Numbered from the stretch's first letter, positions 28,322-37,707 are shown. The stretch is 64,000 nt of DNA from JBBIQS01 sp037442205 (GCA_037442205.1 JBBIQS010000042.1:5588-69587), one strand, 5' to 3'. A program made the numbers and translations. The notes: generated from the sequence alone by a model not told the origin.

Positions 28322-28705
28322 TCAGCCCCTCCACGCCGTCCAGGCCAACAGCGCCCAGCCGGCCAGGAAGCAGACTCCGCCGAACGGGGTCACCGCCCCC
28401 AGGACACGAATCCCGGAGAGCGCCAGTACGTAGAGACTGCCGGAGAACAGGACGATGCCGGCGAACATCAGCCAGCCCGAGGCGCTCATCAGCGGCCCCG
28501 GGGTCTGCCGCTGGCCGGCCAGGAGCCCGACCGCCAGCAGTCCGAGCGCGTGGTACATCTGATAGCGGGCACCGGTCTCCCAGTTGGCGAGCAGGTCCGG
28601 GGTCAGGATCTTCTTGAGGCCGTGGGCGCCGAAGGCCCCCGCCGCCACCGAGATCAGGGCGTTGAGGGCGCCGAGCCCCAGGAAGGTTCGGGCGATGGAA
28701 GTCAT
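28322..28705 (-). CDS. DUF423 (YgdD-like) membrane protein
   Basis: 127 residues with four hydrophobic helices and AAGGAG before the start. The sequence shows the DUF423 hallmarks FGAHGL (here AAGAFGAHGLKK), YQMYHALGLL, and LFSGSLYVLALSG-IRVLGAVTPFGG. Small inner-membrane protein of unknown function, widely conserved. Single gene between the ABC-F ATPase and the kinase; no operon partner. Confidence 0.93.
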   Translation of the reverse strand: MTSIARTFLGLGALNALISVAAGAFGAHGLKKILTPDLLANWETGARYQMYHALGLLAVGLLAGQRQTPGPLMSASGWLMFAGIVLFSGSLYVLALSGIRVLGAVTPFGGVCFLAGWALLAWTAWRG

Positions 28706-28782
28706 GGGAGGCAGCTCCTTGCGCTCGCGGTTGTGCCCCGGTTCATAGGGGCCGGCCGGGCGCGGAGCAAGGCCGTTTGTCG

Positions 28783-30528
28783 CTACTTGCGAGTGAGCGG
28801 CAGGGACATGGTCACCGTCACTCCCTTGCCCAGCTCGCTGGCGACGCCGACGGTGCCGCCGTGGGCTTCGATCACCTGGCGGGTGATGTACAGCCCCAGC
28901 CCCGAGCCGTGGATTCGCTCCGAGTTGGAGGCCCGGAAGAAGCGCTCGAAGAGCATCGGCAGCTCGGCGGCGGGAATACCCGGGCCGTGATCCCGGATGA
29001 CCAGCCGCGCGCTCCTCAGGTCGGCCGACAGCCCCAGCTCGACCGGAGTGTCGCGGGGCGCGAACTTGAGGGCGTTGGAGACCACGTTGGTCACCGCCCG
29101 CTCCAGCCAGGAGCGATCGCCTTCGATGGGGGCGCTCGACGGCGTCTCGACCAGCCGCAGGCGGGCCCGATCCTGGGAGGAGAAGCCCTTGCTCACCAGC
29201 TCGCCTATCAGCTCGTCGAGCTCCAGCCGCTCTCGCTGCAGCGCCAGCTTGCCGCTCTCCAGCCGGGCCGAGTCCACCAGGTCGTTGAGCATCGCGGTCA
29301 TGCGCCGGGCGGCGTGGAAGGTCAGCTCGCGCCCCTCGCGGCAGTCGGGGTTGTCGCAGCGGCGGCCGAAGCTGCTGGTCTCGCCCACGATCACCGACAG
29401 CGGAGAGCGCAGGTCGTGGGAGACCATGGCCACGAAGTCGTCCTTGGAGCGCTCGCTGGCCAGGGCGCGGGCGCGCTCCTGCTCGACGCTGGCCAGGGCG
29501 CGGGTCAGCTCGGCGATCTTGCCGTGCAGCGCGGCGTCGGTGCGCTGGTAGAGCAGGGTGTTCTCGACCGCAATGCCGATCTGCCGGCCGATCATCTCGA
29601 ACAGCCGCTCGCGCTCCGCGGTGAGCTGCCCGGACTCAGGTGGGGAGAGGAACAGGATGCCCAAGACCCGCTCGCGGGAGATGAGCGGCACCGCCAGGTG
29701 CTGGGCGCCGCGCGAGTGCGCCCCTAGCCGGCAGCATCCGTCGGCGGAGCAGTTGCCCAGCACCACCTTGCCGGTGCGGGCGGCGGACACGCCCAGGCAG
29801 TCGGCGACAGCCAGCCCCTGGTCGTGCTCGACGACGACCGCCTCGTCGAGCCCGCGCTGCGCCGCGCGCCGCATCCTGCGGCCGCTTTCATCCATGAGGA
29901 AGATCTCGCCCCAGGCCGGCCGGGCCACCAGCCGCAGCGTCGCCGCCAACGCGCCCTCCAGCACGTCATCCAGGCTCAGGGAGCGGCTGGTGCGCGTGAG
30001 CAGGGTGTTGAGAACCTCCAGCTCGTCGTTGCGTCGCTTGAGCTGCTCTTCCGAGGCCTTGAGGCTGGTGACGGCGCCGTTGAGCTGGTCGACGAAGCGC
30101 ACCCGCTCCGAGACGTCCTGGGCCACTTCCACCGCCCAGGTCACTTCTCCAGACTCGTCGCGGATCGGCAGCGAGACGATCTCGGCGTGGGTGGTGCCGC
30201 CCTCGCCATCGAATCCGGTGTGGACCACCGAAGACGGCTTGCCGGTGCGGAAGGTGGTGGTGCAGGGGCAGTCGGAGCAGGGGCTGTCGCGCTTGTGGAT
30301 CAGCTGGAAGCAGTGCTGGCCCACCAGCTGCTGGCGGTCGCGCTTGAGCCAGCGCTCGAGGTAGGCGTTGGTGCGGCGAATTCGGTAGTCGCGGTCGATG
30401 ACCACCACCCCCGAGGTCATCCCGTCGACGATGGCGTCGGTGAAAAACGAGCCGTCCTCGGGGCTGGCCTGCGGCTTGGCGTCGGCCGGCTCGTGAGACA
30501 CGTTGGGGCTCCCGGATGTCAGTACCAT
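28783..30528 (-). CDS. PAS-GAF hybrid sensor histidine kinase
   Basis: 581 residues, no transmembrane helix, so probably cytoplasmic. Residues about 28-145: PAS with a cysteine cluster CSDCPC (84-89), found in a subgroup of PAS domains that may bind a metal centre or respond to redox state. Residues about 185-325: GAF domain containing CSADGCCRLG (260-269). Residues 360-430: dimerisation/phosphoacceptor domain with H371 in MVSHDLRSPL. Residues 470-578: ATP-binding domain with NVVSNALKFAP, DHGPGIP and GSGLGLYITRQVIEAHGG. No partner response regulator is adjacent. It is divergent from the TPR protein gene across 134 bp. Confidence 0.93.
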   Translation of the reverse strand: MVLTSGSPNVSHEPADAKPQASPEDGSFFTDAIVDGMTSGVVVIDRDYRIRRTNAYLERWLKRDRQQLVGQHCFQLIHKRDSPCSDCPCTTTFRTGKPSSVVHTGFDGEGGTTHAEIVSLPIRDESGEVTWAVEVAQDVSERVRFVDQLNGAVTSLKASEEQLKRRNDELEVLNTLLTRTSRSLSLDDVLEGALAATLRLVARPAWGEIFLMDESGRRMRRAAQRGLDEAVVVEHDQGLAVADCLGVSAARTGKVVLGNCSADGCCRLGAHSRGAQHLAVPLISRERVLGILFLSPPESGQLTAERERLFEMIGRQIGIAVENTLLYQRTDAALHGKIAELTRALASVEQERARALASERSKDDFVAMVSHDLRSPLSVIVGETSSFGRRCDNPDCREGRELTFHAARRMTAMLNDLVDSARLESGKLALQRERLELDELIGELVSKGFSSQDRARLRLVETPSSAPIEGDRSWLERAVTNVVSNALKFAPRDTPVELGLSADLRSARLVIRDHGPGIPAAELPMLFERFFRASNSERIHGSGLGLYITRQVIEAHGGTVGVASELGKGVTVTMSLPLTRK

Positions 30529-30662
30529 CCTGCCCCTTGAGCACCGCGCCCGGAGGGCAGGCTTCTATCCAAGGCTATCGGGAATGGCGGACAGTGTCAC
30601 ATTTGCGACTCCCGACGGTTAGCCCTGGGCCCGGCGCCGGCGGCCGTGGCAGACTGCGCCCC

Positions 30663-31454
30663 GTGTCCAGCTACTTCAAGTTCTGGCTCCTGTGGATGCT
30701 CACCGGCAGCCCGGTCACCGCGGCCCTGCTGCTGCTGGCCTTCTGGGTGGTCGCCGACTGGAACACCTTGGGCTTCAGCAGGCGCTTGCTGCGCTTCTTC
30801 CGCGACCTGAGCCGCCAGTCGAAGCTCGAGCGGCTGCTGGCCGTCAATCCGCACGACCGCAAGGCGCGCGGCGAGCTGGGCGAGATTCTGGTCAGCCAGC
30901 GGCGGTTCGACCGGGCGATCGATGTGGTGCGGCCGGCGCTGGAGCAGGACCAGGACGACGTCCACGCCCTGTACGTGATGGGGCGCGCTTGCCTGGGGAG
31001 CGGGCGGGCAGAGCAGGGAGAGCTCTTTCTCAACTCGGTGGTCGAGGCGGCCAAGCCGGGCTCGCTGCGCCCGCAGGCGCTGCTGGAGATGGGCCGCCAC
31101 CGCCTGGCCCGCGGCGACGCCGCCGGGGCGATCGAGATCCTGCGCCGGTTCCTCGAGCTGCTGCCGTCCAGCGTCGAGGGGCGCTATCTGCTGTCGCGGG
31201 CGCTCGCCGGGAAGGGCGATCAGGTCGGAGCGGCGGCCGAGCGCGAGCGCGCCTGGCAGGAATACAAGACCGCGCTGCCCTACCAGCGGCGCGCTGAGCG
31301 GCTGTGGGCCTGGCGGGCGCGCCCCTCGCGTCCCGCCACCTACCTGGCACTGCTACTCGCCCTGGCCCTGGTTGCCGGGTACGCGGCCAGGAACATCGAC
31401 CTGCGCCAGCTGCGGTCCTCGGCGGCAGAACAGCAAAGCTACCTGGACGATTGA
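30663..31454 (+). CDS. TPR-repeat membrane protein
   Basis: 263 residues from GTG 30663 (VSSYFKFWLLWMLTGSPV), placing a transmembrane helix at the N-terminus; the longer frame from 30516 has no such start. Residues 60-200 contain tetratricopeptide-like helical repeats (FDRAIDVVRPALEQDQDDVHALYVMGRA, GAIEILRRFLELLPSSVEGRYLLSRAL). A second hydrophobic helix (ATYLALLLALALVAGYAA) lies near the C-terminus. Probably a scaffold in an envelope complex. The kinase gene is divergent. Function is unknown. Confidence 0.8.
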   Translation: MSSYFKFWLLWMLTGSPVTAALLLLAFWVVADWNTLGFSRRLLRFFRDLSRQSKLERLLAVNPHDRKARGELGEILVSQRRFDRAIDVVRPALEQDQDDVHALYVMGRACLGSGRAEQGELFLNSVVEAAKPGSLRPQALLEMGRHRLARGDAAGAIEILRRFLELLPSSVEGRYLLSRALAGKGDQVGAAAERERAWQEYKTALPYQRRAERLWAWRARPSRPATYLALLLALALVAGYAARNIDLRQLRSSAAEQQSYLDD

Positions 31455-31551
31455 GCCAGCAGAGCCCTCGACTGCGCGGTCGGCCTTCGTCCACCGCTTC
31501 GCTCTTGGGGGCCCGGACCGGCGAGCCGCCGAGCCCACGCCGGACGCGGCG

Positions 31552-32847
31552 CTAGCGGCGGCGATCGTCCATCACGCTCCAGCGGCGGCGCTTCCAGGTG
31601 GCCAGCTCGGGCGACTCGGCGACGGTCATCCCCAGCAGCCGCGCGCCCTCGAGGAAGTGCTTCATGCCGATGCGCACCAGCTCCGGGCTGGCCTCGCCGA
31701 CCTCGGGGAAGCCGCGGCCCCGCGCGTCGGCGGCGACCTGGCCCCAGTTGGCGAAGAGCCGGCCCCACTCGCTCTCCAGCACCGGCTTGACCCGCTCGCG
31801 GGCGTACATCGGGTACCAGAACAGGTCGTGGTAGGTCACCGACGCCAGGTACGACCAGGGCGCCAGCCAGGTCTTGAGCGACCACTCGAGCGGCTTCTTC
31901 AGCGGGCCCCAGTAGATGCGGTGCTGGTTGCGGGCGGCGAAGGTCATCTGCTTGAACGGGCCGTCGAAGTTCCAGTTCTCGCGGGCAGCGTCCTCATCGC
32001 CGACGATCTCGATGTCGCGCGGGTCGCCCACGCCCAGCCCCTGCTCGTGGGCGATGCGGATGAAGTCGATGGACATCGGGTCCATCCCCATCAGCTTGGC
32101 GGCCACCGCGTCGATCGCCACCTGATCCGCCGAGGCCAGGATCACGTTCTTGACGTGGGGCACCATGCAGCGCGGCCCCGGGCCGTCGCCGGCGAAGGTC
32201 CCGTCCATCACCGCGAACACCCCGCGGTGGATCTTCTTCTGGATGCGCAGCAGGTCCACCAGCGTCTGGTGGATCACCGGGTGGGTCCAGTGGCGGTGCT
32301 CGTTGAGCAGGCCGCCGAAGGCGTTCTTCATCGCCCCGGTGGTGGTGGTGAAGATGTGGGTCTTCACCGTCGGCAGGTGGATGATGTTCTCTCCCAGGAA
32401 GCGCTTGGGGATCGAGAAGCCGTCCGGGTAGACGTCGTTGAGCACCAGGAACTTGTCGGCCAGCTCGCCTACCGCGTCGCGGATGTGGATCCACTCCTCG
32501 CCGCCCTCGTAGAGGTGGACGTTGCACAGGCCGTGGGCCTCGATGACGTCGAGCTGCTTGTTCTGGCGCTCGCCCAGGTGCGCGTCGATGACCACGGTGC
32601 GGTTGTGGCAGCCGTGGATCAGCTCCTTGCGGTAGCCGTCGGCGAGCATCGCCCGGATCACCCCGTCGAGCTGCCAGGGAACGGTGGAGGAGCCGGGGAA
32701 AAAGAAGTGCCAGGAGATGTTGATCTTGAGCGCGGTGTCGGCGTCCTTGGGCAGCGCCTGCTGGTAGCCGGCGAGGTTCATCAGCCGGTGGTAGTCCTCG
32801 AGCACCGTCGCGGGCCGGGTGCGCAGGATGGCGACTTTCGATTTCAT
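31552..32847 (-). CDS. DUF362 domain protein
   Basis: 431 residues from ATG 32847 with GAGGAG 6 nt upstream. DUF362 proteins carry a conserved fold in which sequences such as KINISWHFFFPGSSTVPWQL, IIHLPTVKTHIFTTTTGAMKNAFGG and VILASADQVAIDAVAAKLMGMDP recur; related members often carry a ferredoxin domain, which is absent here. The C-terminal 120 residues (WNFDGPFKQMTFAARNQHR and RVKPVLESEWGRLFANWG) look like an extension. Enzyme role unknown. The frame to 32901 was rejected because it lacks the ribosome site. Convergent with the TPR gene. Confidence 0.85.
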   Translation of the reverse strand: MKSKVAILRTRPATVLEDYHRLMNLAGYQQALPKDADTALKINISWHFFFPGSSTVPWQLDGVIRAMLADGYRKELIHGCHNRTVVIDAHLGERQNKQLDVIEAHGLCNVHLYEGGEEWIHIRDAVGELADKFLVLNDVYPDGFSIPKRFLGENIIHLPTVKTHIFTTTTGAMKNAFGGLLNEHRHWTHPVIHQTLVDLLRIQKKIHRGVFAVMDGTFAGDGPGPRCMVPHVKNVILASADQVAIDAVAAKLMGMDPMSIDFIRIAHEQGLGVGDPRDIEIVGDEDAARENWNFDGPFKQMTFAARNQHRIYWGPLKKPLEWSLKTWLAPWSYLASVTYHDLFWYPMYARERVKPVLESEWGRLFANWGQVAADARGRGFPEVGEASPELVRIGMKHFLEGARLLGMTVAESPELATWKRRRWSVMDDRRR

Positions 32848-33043
32848 CTCGGGCTCCTCGTGTCGATGGCCGCGGGCCAAGGGAGGCCGGCGTTTTACCA
32901 TGCCAACGCCTCAGGGCCCTCGCATCTCACCGACTGAGTGCCCTGCGGCCGGCCCGAGGGGCGCAGCGGCCAGGCCTCGGCCGGCGCGGGCTCGCTCGAC
33001 CGAGCTGTCGCGGTCCGGGGGAGGCGGGCCATAGGTTCCACTC

Positions 33044-33772
33044 GTGAGAGTGCGGACCGGGACCAGCGGATTTGCCTACCTCGAGTGGCGCGGCACCTTC
33101 TATCCGCCCTACCTCAAGCCGGAGGAGCGCCTGGCGTTCTACGCCTCGCAGCTGGAGGCAGTGGAGCTCAACAACACCTTCTACCGGATGCCGCGCCCTT
33201 CCATGCTCGCCCACTGGGCGAGCCAGGTGCCGGAGGACTTCGTCTTCGCGGTGAAGGCGCCGCAGGTCATCACCCACCGCGAGCGGCTGGCTCCGGGGAC
33301 CCCGGCGCTCGAGCGGTTCCTCGACAGCCTGGCGAGTCTGGGGCGAAAGCTGGGGCCGGTGCTCTTCCAACTGCCGCCCTCGTTCAAGCTGGACGAGGTG
33401 CTGCTGCGCGAGTTCCTGGCCTCGCTGCCGCCGCGGCTCGAGGCGGCCTTCGAGTTCCGCCACTCGTCGTGGATGGTGGAGGAGGTCCAGGCGGCGCTGG
33501 CGGAGCGGGGAGCGGCGCTCTGCCTCACCGAGACGGACGCCAACCCCGGGGTCCGGTGGCCGACCGCTCGCTTCGGCTATCTGCGGCTGCGCCGGAGCAG
33601 CTACGACGAGGTCGATCTGGCTCGCTGGGCGCATCGGCTGATCGGCCAACCCTGGGAGTCGGCGTGCGTCTTCTTCAAGCACGCCGAGAGCCGCTTCGGC
33701 CCGATCTGGGCGCGCGCCCTGGCCAACCAGCTGAGAGCGATCGAGGCAGAGGCGATTACGCCCGCTCCGTAG
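33044..33772 (+). CDS. DUF72 family protein
   Basis: 242 residues from GTG 33044. DUF72 hallmarks are present: RTGTSGFAYLEWRGTFYPP at the start, FYASQLEAVELNNTFYRMP, FVFAVKAPQVITH, LFQLPPSFK and FRHSSWMVEEV. The fold resembles TIM barrels; the biochemical role is not established. It stands alone. The start codon is GTG and lies directly at the MRVRTGTSG-type family beginning. Confidence 0.92.
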   Translation: MRVRTGTSGFAYLEWRGTFYPPYLKPEERLAFYASQLEAVELNNTFYRMPRPSMLAHWASQVPEDFVFAVKAPQVITHRERLAPGTPALERFLDSLASLGRKLGPVLFQLPPSFKLDEVLLREFLASLPPRLEAAFEFRHSSWMVEEVQAALAERGAALCLTETDANPGVRWPTARFGYLRLRRSSYDEVDLARWAHRLIGQPWESACVFFKHAESRFGPIWARALANQLRAIEAEAITPAP

Positions 33773-33843
33773 CTCGGCGGCCGAGCAGATGCCCGGAGTG
33801 ATCGCCGTGCTATATCGGTGCGGATCTTTCGGAGGTCTCTCCC

Positions 33844-34170
33844 GTGACTCTGCGCCTCGCGCTGCTCGCTCTCTCCCTGGCCTTTGCCGCCTGCCAGAAG
33901 TCCTCGCCCGCGCCGGCGTCCAAGGCTCCAGCCAAGTCCGGGATGGGGATGCAGGCGAAGGCGCCCGGGCCGAACGACCCCTCCGCGCCGCGGGTCTTCG
34001 ACGCCATGCCGCCGGCCGGCACCAAGGCCACCTGCGCGGTCAGCGGCGAGGTCTTCACCATCGACGCCGACACCACCAAGAGCGTCTACAAGGGCAAGAC
34101 CTACGTCTTCTGCTGCGACAGCTGCAAGCCGACCTTCGACGAGGATCCTGCCAAGTTCGCGGCGAACTAG
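33844..34170 (+). CDS. YHS-like metal-binding lipoprotein
   Basis: 108 residues; GTG start with GGAGGT 7 nt upstream. Lipobox AAC after MTLRLALLALSLAFAAC. Then a Pro/Ala linker and a C-terminal domain of about 55 residues: CAVSGEVFTIDADTTKSVYKGKTYVF with CCDSCKPTFDEDPAKF, the layout of YHS domains, which carry Cys ligands (often zinc or copper). A periplasmic metal or heavy-metal sensing role is possible; the genes nearby give no hint. Single gene. Confidence 0.8.
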   Translation: MTLRLALLALSLAFAACQKSSPAPASKAPAKSGMGMQAKAPGPNDPSAPRVFDAMPPAGTKATCAVSGEVFTIDADTTKSVYKGKTYVFCCDSCKPTFDEDPAKFAAN

Positions 34171-34395
34171 CCCGCTCGGTATCGCGGTGGCGGCACGCGC
34201 GCCAGAGTGATCCACAGCGGGCAAAGGCTCGAGGGTGGGCACAGCGGTGCCAGAGCTGTCGCGATTCCTGGGAATCGTCGTCCGGAGTAATACGGCGACC
34301 ACGCCCCACCCCACTTCCACGCGGAGTACGGACCAAACGAGATCCTGGTCTTCCTGGAATCAGGGGAGGTCGAGGGACAGTTCCCCAAGCGAGCC

Positions 34396-35433
34396 CTAAT
34401 TCGCCGGAAGCTCCGCAGCCCGCACCAGAGATAACAGGGCCAGAGCCACCACCAGCCCGACGTAGGTGAGCAGCGCGCTGCGGTGGCCCGCTTGAGGTGC
34501 TTCGCCAGCCATCGCGCGGCCCACCGCCACAATGAGCAGCAGCAGCAGGAGCGCCTCTCCGGTCCAGAACCACATTCCCGCCAGCGCTGCCGCGGCAATC
34601 CACCGCTGGGGGCGCGAGAGCGCCCGGAAGCCGCGTCCACCGTCCAGCGATCCCAGCGGCAGCAGGTTGAAGAGGTTGAGCCAGGCGGAGGCGTGCGCAA
34701 TGGCGGCCAGGCTTGGCCAGGAGGTGGCGAGGCTGGCCGCCCAGGCGGCGACGGCGGCTGCCAGGCCCCACAGCGGCCCGGAAAGTCCGACCCGGGCATC
34801 CTCGACCGCACTGGCGCGATGCTGCTTGTACCGCACGAAGGCGCCAAGCCCGGGCACGAACATCGGTGCGGTCGCGGCGATGCCGTATCTGCGCAGCGCG
34901 GCCACGTGCCCCATCTCGTGGACATACATGGCAGCCACGAAGCCGAGCGCGAAGCGCCAGCCCCAGAGAGACCAGTAGACGCCCATCGAGAGAGCCATCG
35001 ATAGAACGGTACTGGCCTTGGTCAGGCCAAGCAGCAGCAGCTTGCCCTTGGTCAGGGCCAGCACGAGCAGGAACTTGAACTTCCAGGCCAGCAGCCCGAG
35101 AGCCCCCAGCCCTGCGACGCCCTTGGACCAGCCGCGCTCTGCCGGTCTGGCGGCACCGCCCCTCTCCAGCTCGGTGCTCAATCCGGCAATTCGCTCGGCA
35201 ATCAGCGCGTGCTGGCGCGTCTCCGGAGGAAGCAGGCTCTGCACGGAGCGCCACTGGGCCAGCGCGCCGCTCAGATCTCCAGCCCTCTGCGATGCCTCGG
35301 CCTGCCCGGCCAGCGCCTTGAGCTCGTCCGCGTGGACCAGCCGCTGGCACTGCGGACAGCTCAACAGGGCAGTGGAGAGCTCCGTTCCACAGCCTGGGCA
35401 CCTCAGAGTAGCGGGCGAAGCCTGCTCAGGCAT
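34396..35433 (-). CDS. Zinc-ribbon fused site-2-type (M50) metalloprotease
   Basis: 345 residues. Residues 12-30 carry CPGC...CPQC, a zinc ribbon, followed by a helical segment (LAGQAEASQRAGDLSGALAQW). The membrane part holds the zinc-protease motif HEMGH (172-176) and the second motif NLLPLGSLDGGR (256-267) with the third ligand Asp 264. Several other helices follow. M50 proteases cleave transmembrane proteins within the bilayer, for instance anti-sigma factors. The ribbon plus helical repeat is unusual. The start overlaps the end of the upstream gene by 8 nt, so the pair is coupled. Confidence 0.87.
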   Translation of the reverse strand: MPEQASPATLRCPGCGTELSTALLSCPQCQRLVHADELKALAGQAEASQRAGDLSGALAQWRSVQSLLPPETRQHALIAERIAGLSTELERGGAARPAERGWSKGVAGLGALGLLAWKFKFLLVLALTKGKLLLLGLTKASTVLSMALSMGVYWSLWGWRFALGFVAAMYVHEMGHVAALRRYGIAATAPMFVPGLGAFVRYKQHRASAVEDARVGLSGPLWGLAAAVAAWAASLATSWPSLAAIAHASAWLNLFNLLPLGSLDGGRGFRALSRPQRWIAAAALAGMWFWTGEALLLLLLIVAVGRAMAGEAPQAGHRSALLTYVGLVVALALLSLVRAAELPAN

Positions 35434-36190
35434 CGGCTGGGCTCGCGGGCGCGGGGGCCTGAGCTGGCGCCAGCTTGAGCGGGCCGACGAACTTGATGAC
35501 CTGTCGCTTGTTGTGGCGCCATGCTTCGTAGAGACCGAAGGCGATGATCAGCAATCCCATGGGGCTGTCGATCCCACTGAGGATTGGCGCGGCGTATCCG
35601 ATGACGACGGCCACGACCGCGAAGACCACTCCGCGGATGACCGCTCGGGCGCCACTCGGCGTCGGCTCGCGGCTGCCCGCGGCCAGCGATGCCTCTGCGG
35701 TCGTCGCCTCGCCCGCCGCCGTACCTTCCGCCGCGATCTCTGCCTCACTCCGGCGATTGAGCTCCCTGGCCACTTCGGGAATGTAGGTGAACGCGACGGC
35801 GCTATAGGTCAAGAACACCGCCATGGCCTGGTAGAACCAGCCGCCCCGCCCCTCGCTCCCTTTGCGCACGGCGAGCCCGACTCCGATGCCGATGGCGATT
35901 GAGATCAGGCCGATTTCGTAGCCGGTGAGCGCGCGGACGAGGTACCAGAGCCCGGCACCGACCGCTGCGGCGCCTGTCCCGAGCAGCAGGGCTTTGAGTG
36001 CTCGCGCTGCTTTGGACCCGCCGGTGAAAGCTTGCTCGAGCTTGAGCTTGCATGCCGGACAGAGGACCGTTCCATTGGCCTCGAAGTAGCTGTCGGCGAT
36101 CGGGGCCGAGCAGCCGGTGCACGCCGCTCCGGCCGCCGGTGACGAGAGCTCGGCCTTCTCGAACTGCAGTTCCTGCGCTGGGCTTTCCAT
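35426..36190 (-). CDS. Zinc-ribbon membrane protein of unknown function
   Basis: 254 residues from ATG 36190 (MESPAQELQFEKAELSS); the longer frame to 36328 is Arg/Gly-rich and was rejected. An N-terminal treble-clef-like set (CTGCSAPI and CPACKLKLEQAF) precedes five to six hydrophobic segments, the first at KALLLGTGAAAVGAGLWYLV, with a polar acidic loop (AEIAAEGTAAGEATTAE) between helices. It overlaps the M50 protease by 8 nt, suggesting an operon and possibly a partner or substrate of that protease. The repeated design (Cys ribbon plus membrane helices) in both genes is notable. Confidence 0.75.
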   Translation of the reverse strand: MESPAQELQFEKAELSSPAAGAACTGCSAPIADSYFEANGTVLCPACKLKLEQAFTGGSKAARALKALLLGTGAAAVGAGLWYLVRALTGYEIGLISIAIGIGVGLAVRKGSEGRGGWFYQAMAVFLTYSAVAFTYIPEVARELNRRSEAEIAAEGTAAGEATTAEASLAAGSREPTPSGARAVIRGVVFAVVAVVIGYAAPILSGIDSPMGLLIIAFGLYEAWRHNKRQVIKFVGPLKLAPAQAPAPASPADA

Positions 36191-36344
36191 GTCCCCTCTC
36201 TTTGGCGACGGTGCAGTGTAGCCGACAGGAGCGCTGCCTCGCGTCAGGATTCGCGGCTTCGAACCGTTCGCGCCCGCCTCAACGCCGCGGCCGGCGCCCA
36301 ACAAGGGCCGCCGGCCGCGCGAAGGCAAAGCTCTCGGGAGTCGC

Positions 36345-36908
36345 TCAGACCTCCATCACTTCCTTCTCCTTCTTGGCCACCACCTCGTCGATGCGGGCGA
36401 TGGCCGAGTCTACTTCCTTCTGCAGCCGCTCGAGCCCCTTCTTCAGCTCGTCCTCGGTCATGTCGCCGGCCTTCTGGTACTCCTCCATCATCTCCTTGGA
36501 GTCGCGCCGCTCGTTGCGGACGGCCACCTTGTGCTCCTCGCCCTTGCCCTTGGCCTGCTTGACGATCTCCTTGCGGCGCTCCTCGGTCAGCGGCGGGATC
36601 GGCAGCCGGATCACCTGGCCGTCGTTCATCGGGTTGATGCCGATGTTCGCCTCGCGGATCGCCTTCTCGATCGTCGGCAGCATCGAGCGGTCGAAGGGCT
36701 TGACCACGATCAGCCGCGGGTCGGCCACGGTCATGTTGGCCACGCCGTTGAGCGGGGTCGAGGAGCCGTAGTAGTCGACCCGGATCCCGTCGAGCAGCGA
36801 GATGTTGGCCCGGCCGGTGCGGATGCGCGCGAAGTCGCGCCGCAGGTCGTCCAGCGTCTTGTCCATCCGGCTCTTGAGCTCGTTGATCACGTCGTCGGCG
36901 ATTGCCAT
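36345..36908 (-). CDS. frr: Ribosome recycling factor
   Basis: 187 residues, the usual length. It dissociates the post-termination ribosome with EF-G. The family pattern is clear: DLRRDFARIRTGRANISLLDGIRVDYYGSSTPLNGVANM, then MLPTIEKAIREANIGINPMNDG, LPIPPLTEERRKEIVK and an alpha-helical ending. The start at 36908 has GGAGGA upstream. It follows pyrH by 10 nt, the common bacterial pyrH-frr order; tsf and rpsB, often upstream, are not present here. Confidence 0.98.
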   Translation of the reverse strand: MAIADDVINELKSRMDKTLDDLRRDFARIRTGRANISLLDGIRVDYYGSSTPLNGVANMTVADPRLIVVKPFDRSMLPTIEKAIREANIGINPMNDGQVIRLPIPPLTEERRKEIVKQAKGKGEEHKVAVRNERRDSKEMMEEYQKAGDMTEDELKKGLERLQKEVDSAIARIDEVVAKKEKEVMEV

Positions 36909-36918
36909 GGGGTCCTCC

Positions 36919-37674
36919 TCAGGCGGTGATGGTTTGCACGTTTCCCACGACCGTGCCCACGTCCTCGCCCAGCACCGCCCGCTGGATGTTGCCGGGCCGC
37001 GTCAGGTTGAAGACCAGGATCGGCAGGTTGTTGTCCATGCACAGCGAGATCGCGGTCGAGTCCATCACCTTGAGCTCGCGCTGCAAGACGTCGAGGTACG
37101 ACAGCTGCTTGAAGCGCACCGCCTTCTTGTCCTTCTTCGGATCGGCGGTGTAGACCCCGTCGACCTTGGTGGCCTTCATGATCACCTCGGCGTGGACCTC
37201 CATGGCCCGCAGCGAGGCGGCGGTGTCGGTGGTGAAGTAGGGGTTGCCGGTGCCGGCGGCGAAGATCACCACCCGGCCCTTCTCCAGGTGGCGCATCGCC
37301 CGGCGGCGGATGTAGGGCTCGGCCACCTCCTGCATCTCGATGGCGCTGACCACCCGGGTGAAGACGCCCAGCTTCTCCATCGCGTCCTGCAGCGCCAGCG
37401 AGTTGATGCAGGTGGCCAGCATCCCCATGTAGTCGGCGCTGGCCCGGTCCATCCCCGAGGTGGCCCCAGCCACTCCGCGGAAGATGTTCCCGCCGCCGAT
37501 CACCACCGCCACCTCCACCCCCAGCTCGTGGATCGCCTTCACCTGCGCGGCGATGTCCTTCAGGGTGGCGGAGTCGATGCCGTAGTTTCCCGGGCCCATC
37601 AGGGCTTCGCCCGACAGCTTCAGGAGGATGCGCTTGTAGCGGGGCTTGGCCGGAGCAGTGCGTTTTTTCGCCAT
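36919..37674 (-). CDS. pyrH: UMP kinase
   Basis: 251 residues. It phosphorylates UMP to UDP using ATP in pyrimidine synthesis. Family marks: KRILLKLSGEALMG at the N-terminus, VVIGGGNIFRG, MGMLATCINSLALQDAMEKLG, FAAGTGNPYFTTDTAA (substrate-binding), VDGVYTADPKKDKKA, and MDSTAISLCMDNNLPI near the end. It is upstream of frr on one transcript. The start follows a short basic leader (MAKKRTAPAKPRY). Confidence 0.97.
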   Translation of the reverse strand: MAKKRTAPAKPRYKRILLKLSGEALMGPGNYGIDSATLKDIAAQVKAIHELGVEVAVVIGGGNIFRGVAGATSGMDRASADYMGMLATCINSLALQDAMEKLGVFTRVVSAIEMQEVAEPYIRRRAMRHLEKGRVVIFAAGTGNPYFTTDTAASLRAMEVHAEVIMKATKVDGVYTADPKKDKKAVRFKQLSYLDVLQRELKVMDSTAISLCMDNNLPILVFNLTRPGNIQRAVLGEDVGTVVGNVQTITA

Positions 37675-37707
37675 GGCGGCTCTGGATATCCTCGCCCCTC
37701 GGCCCCG

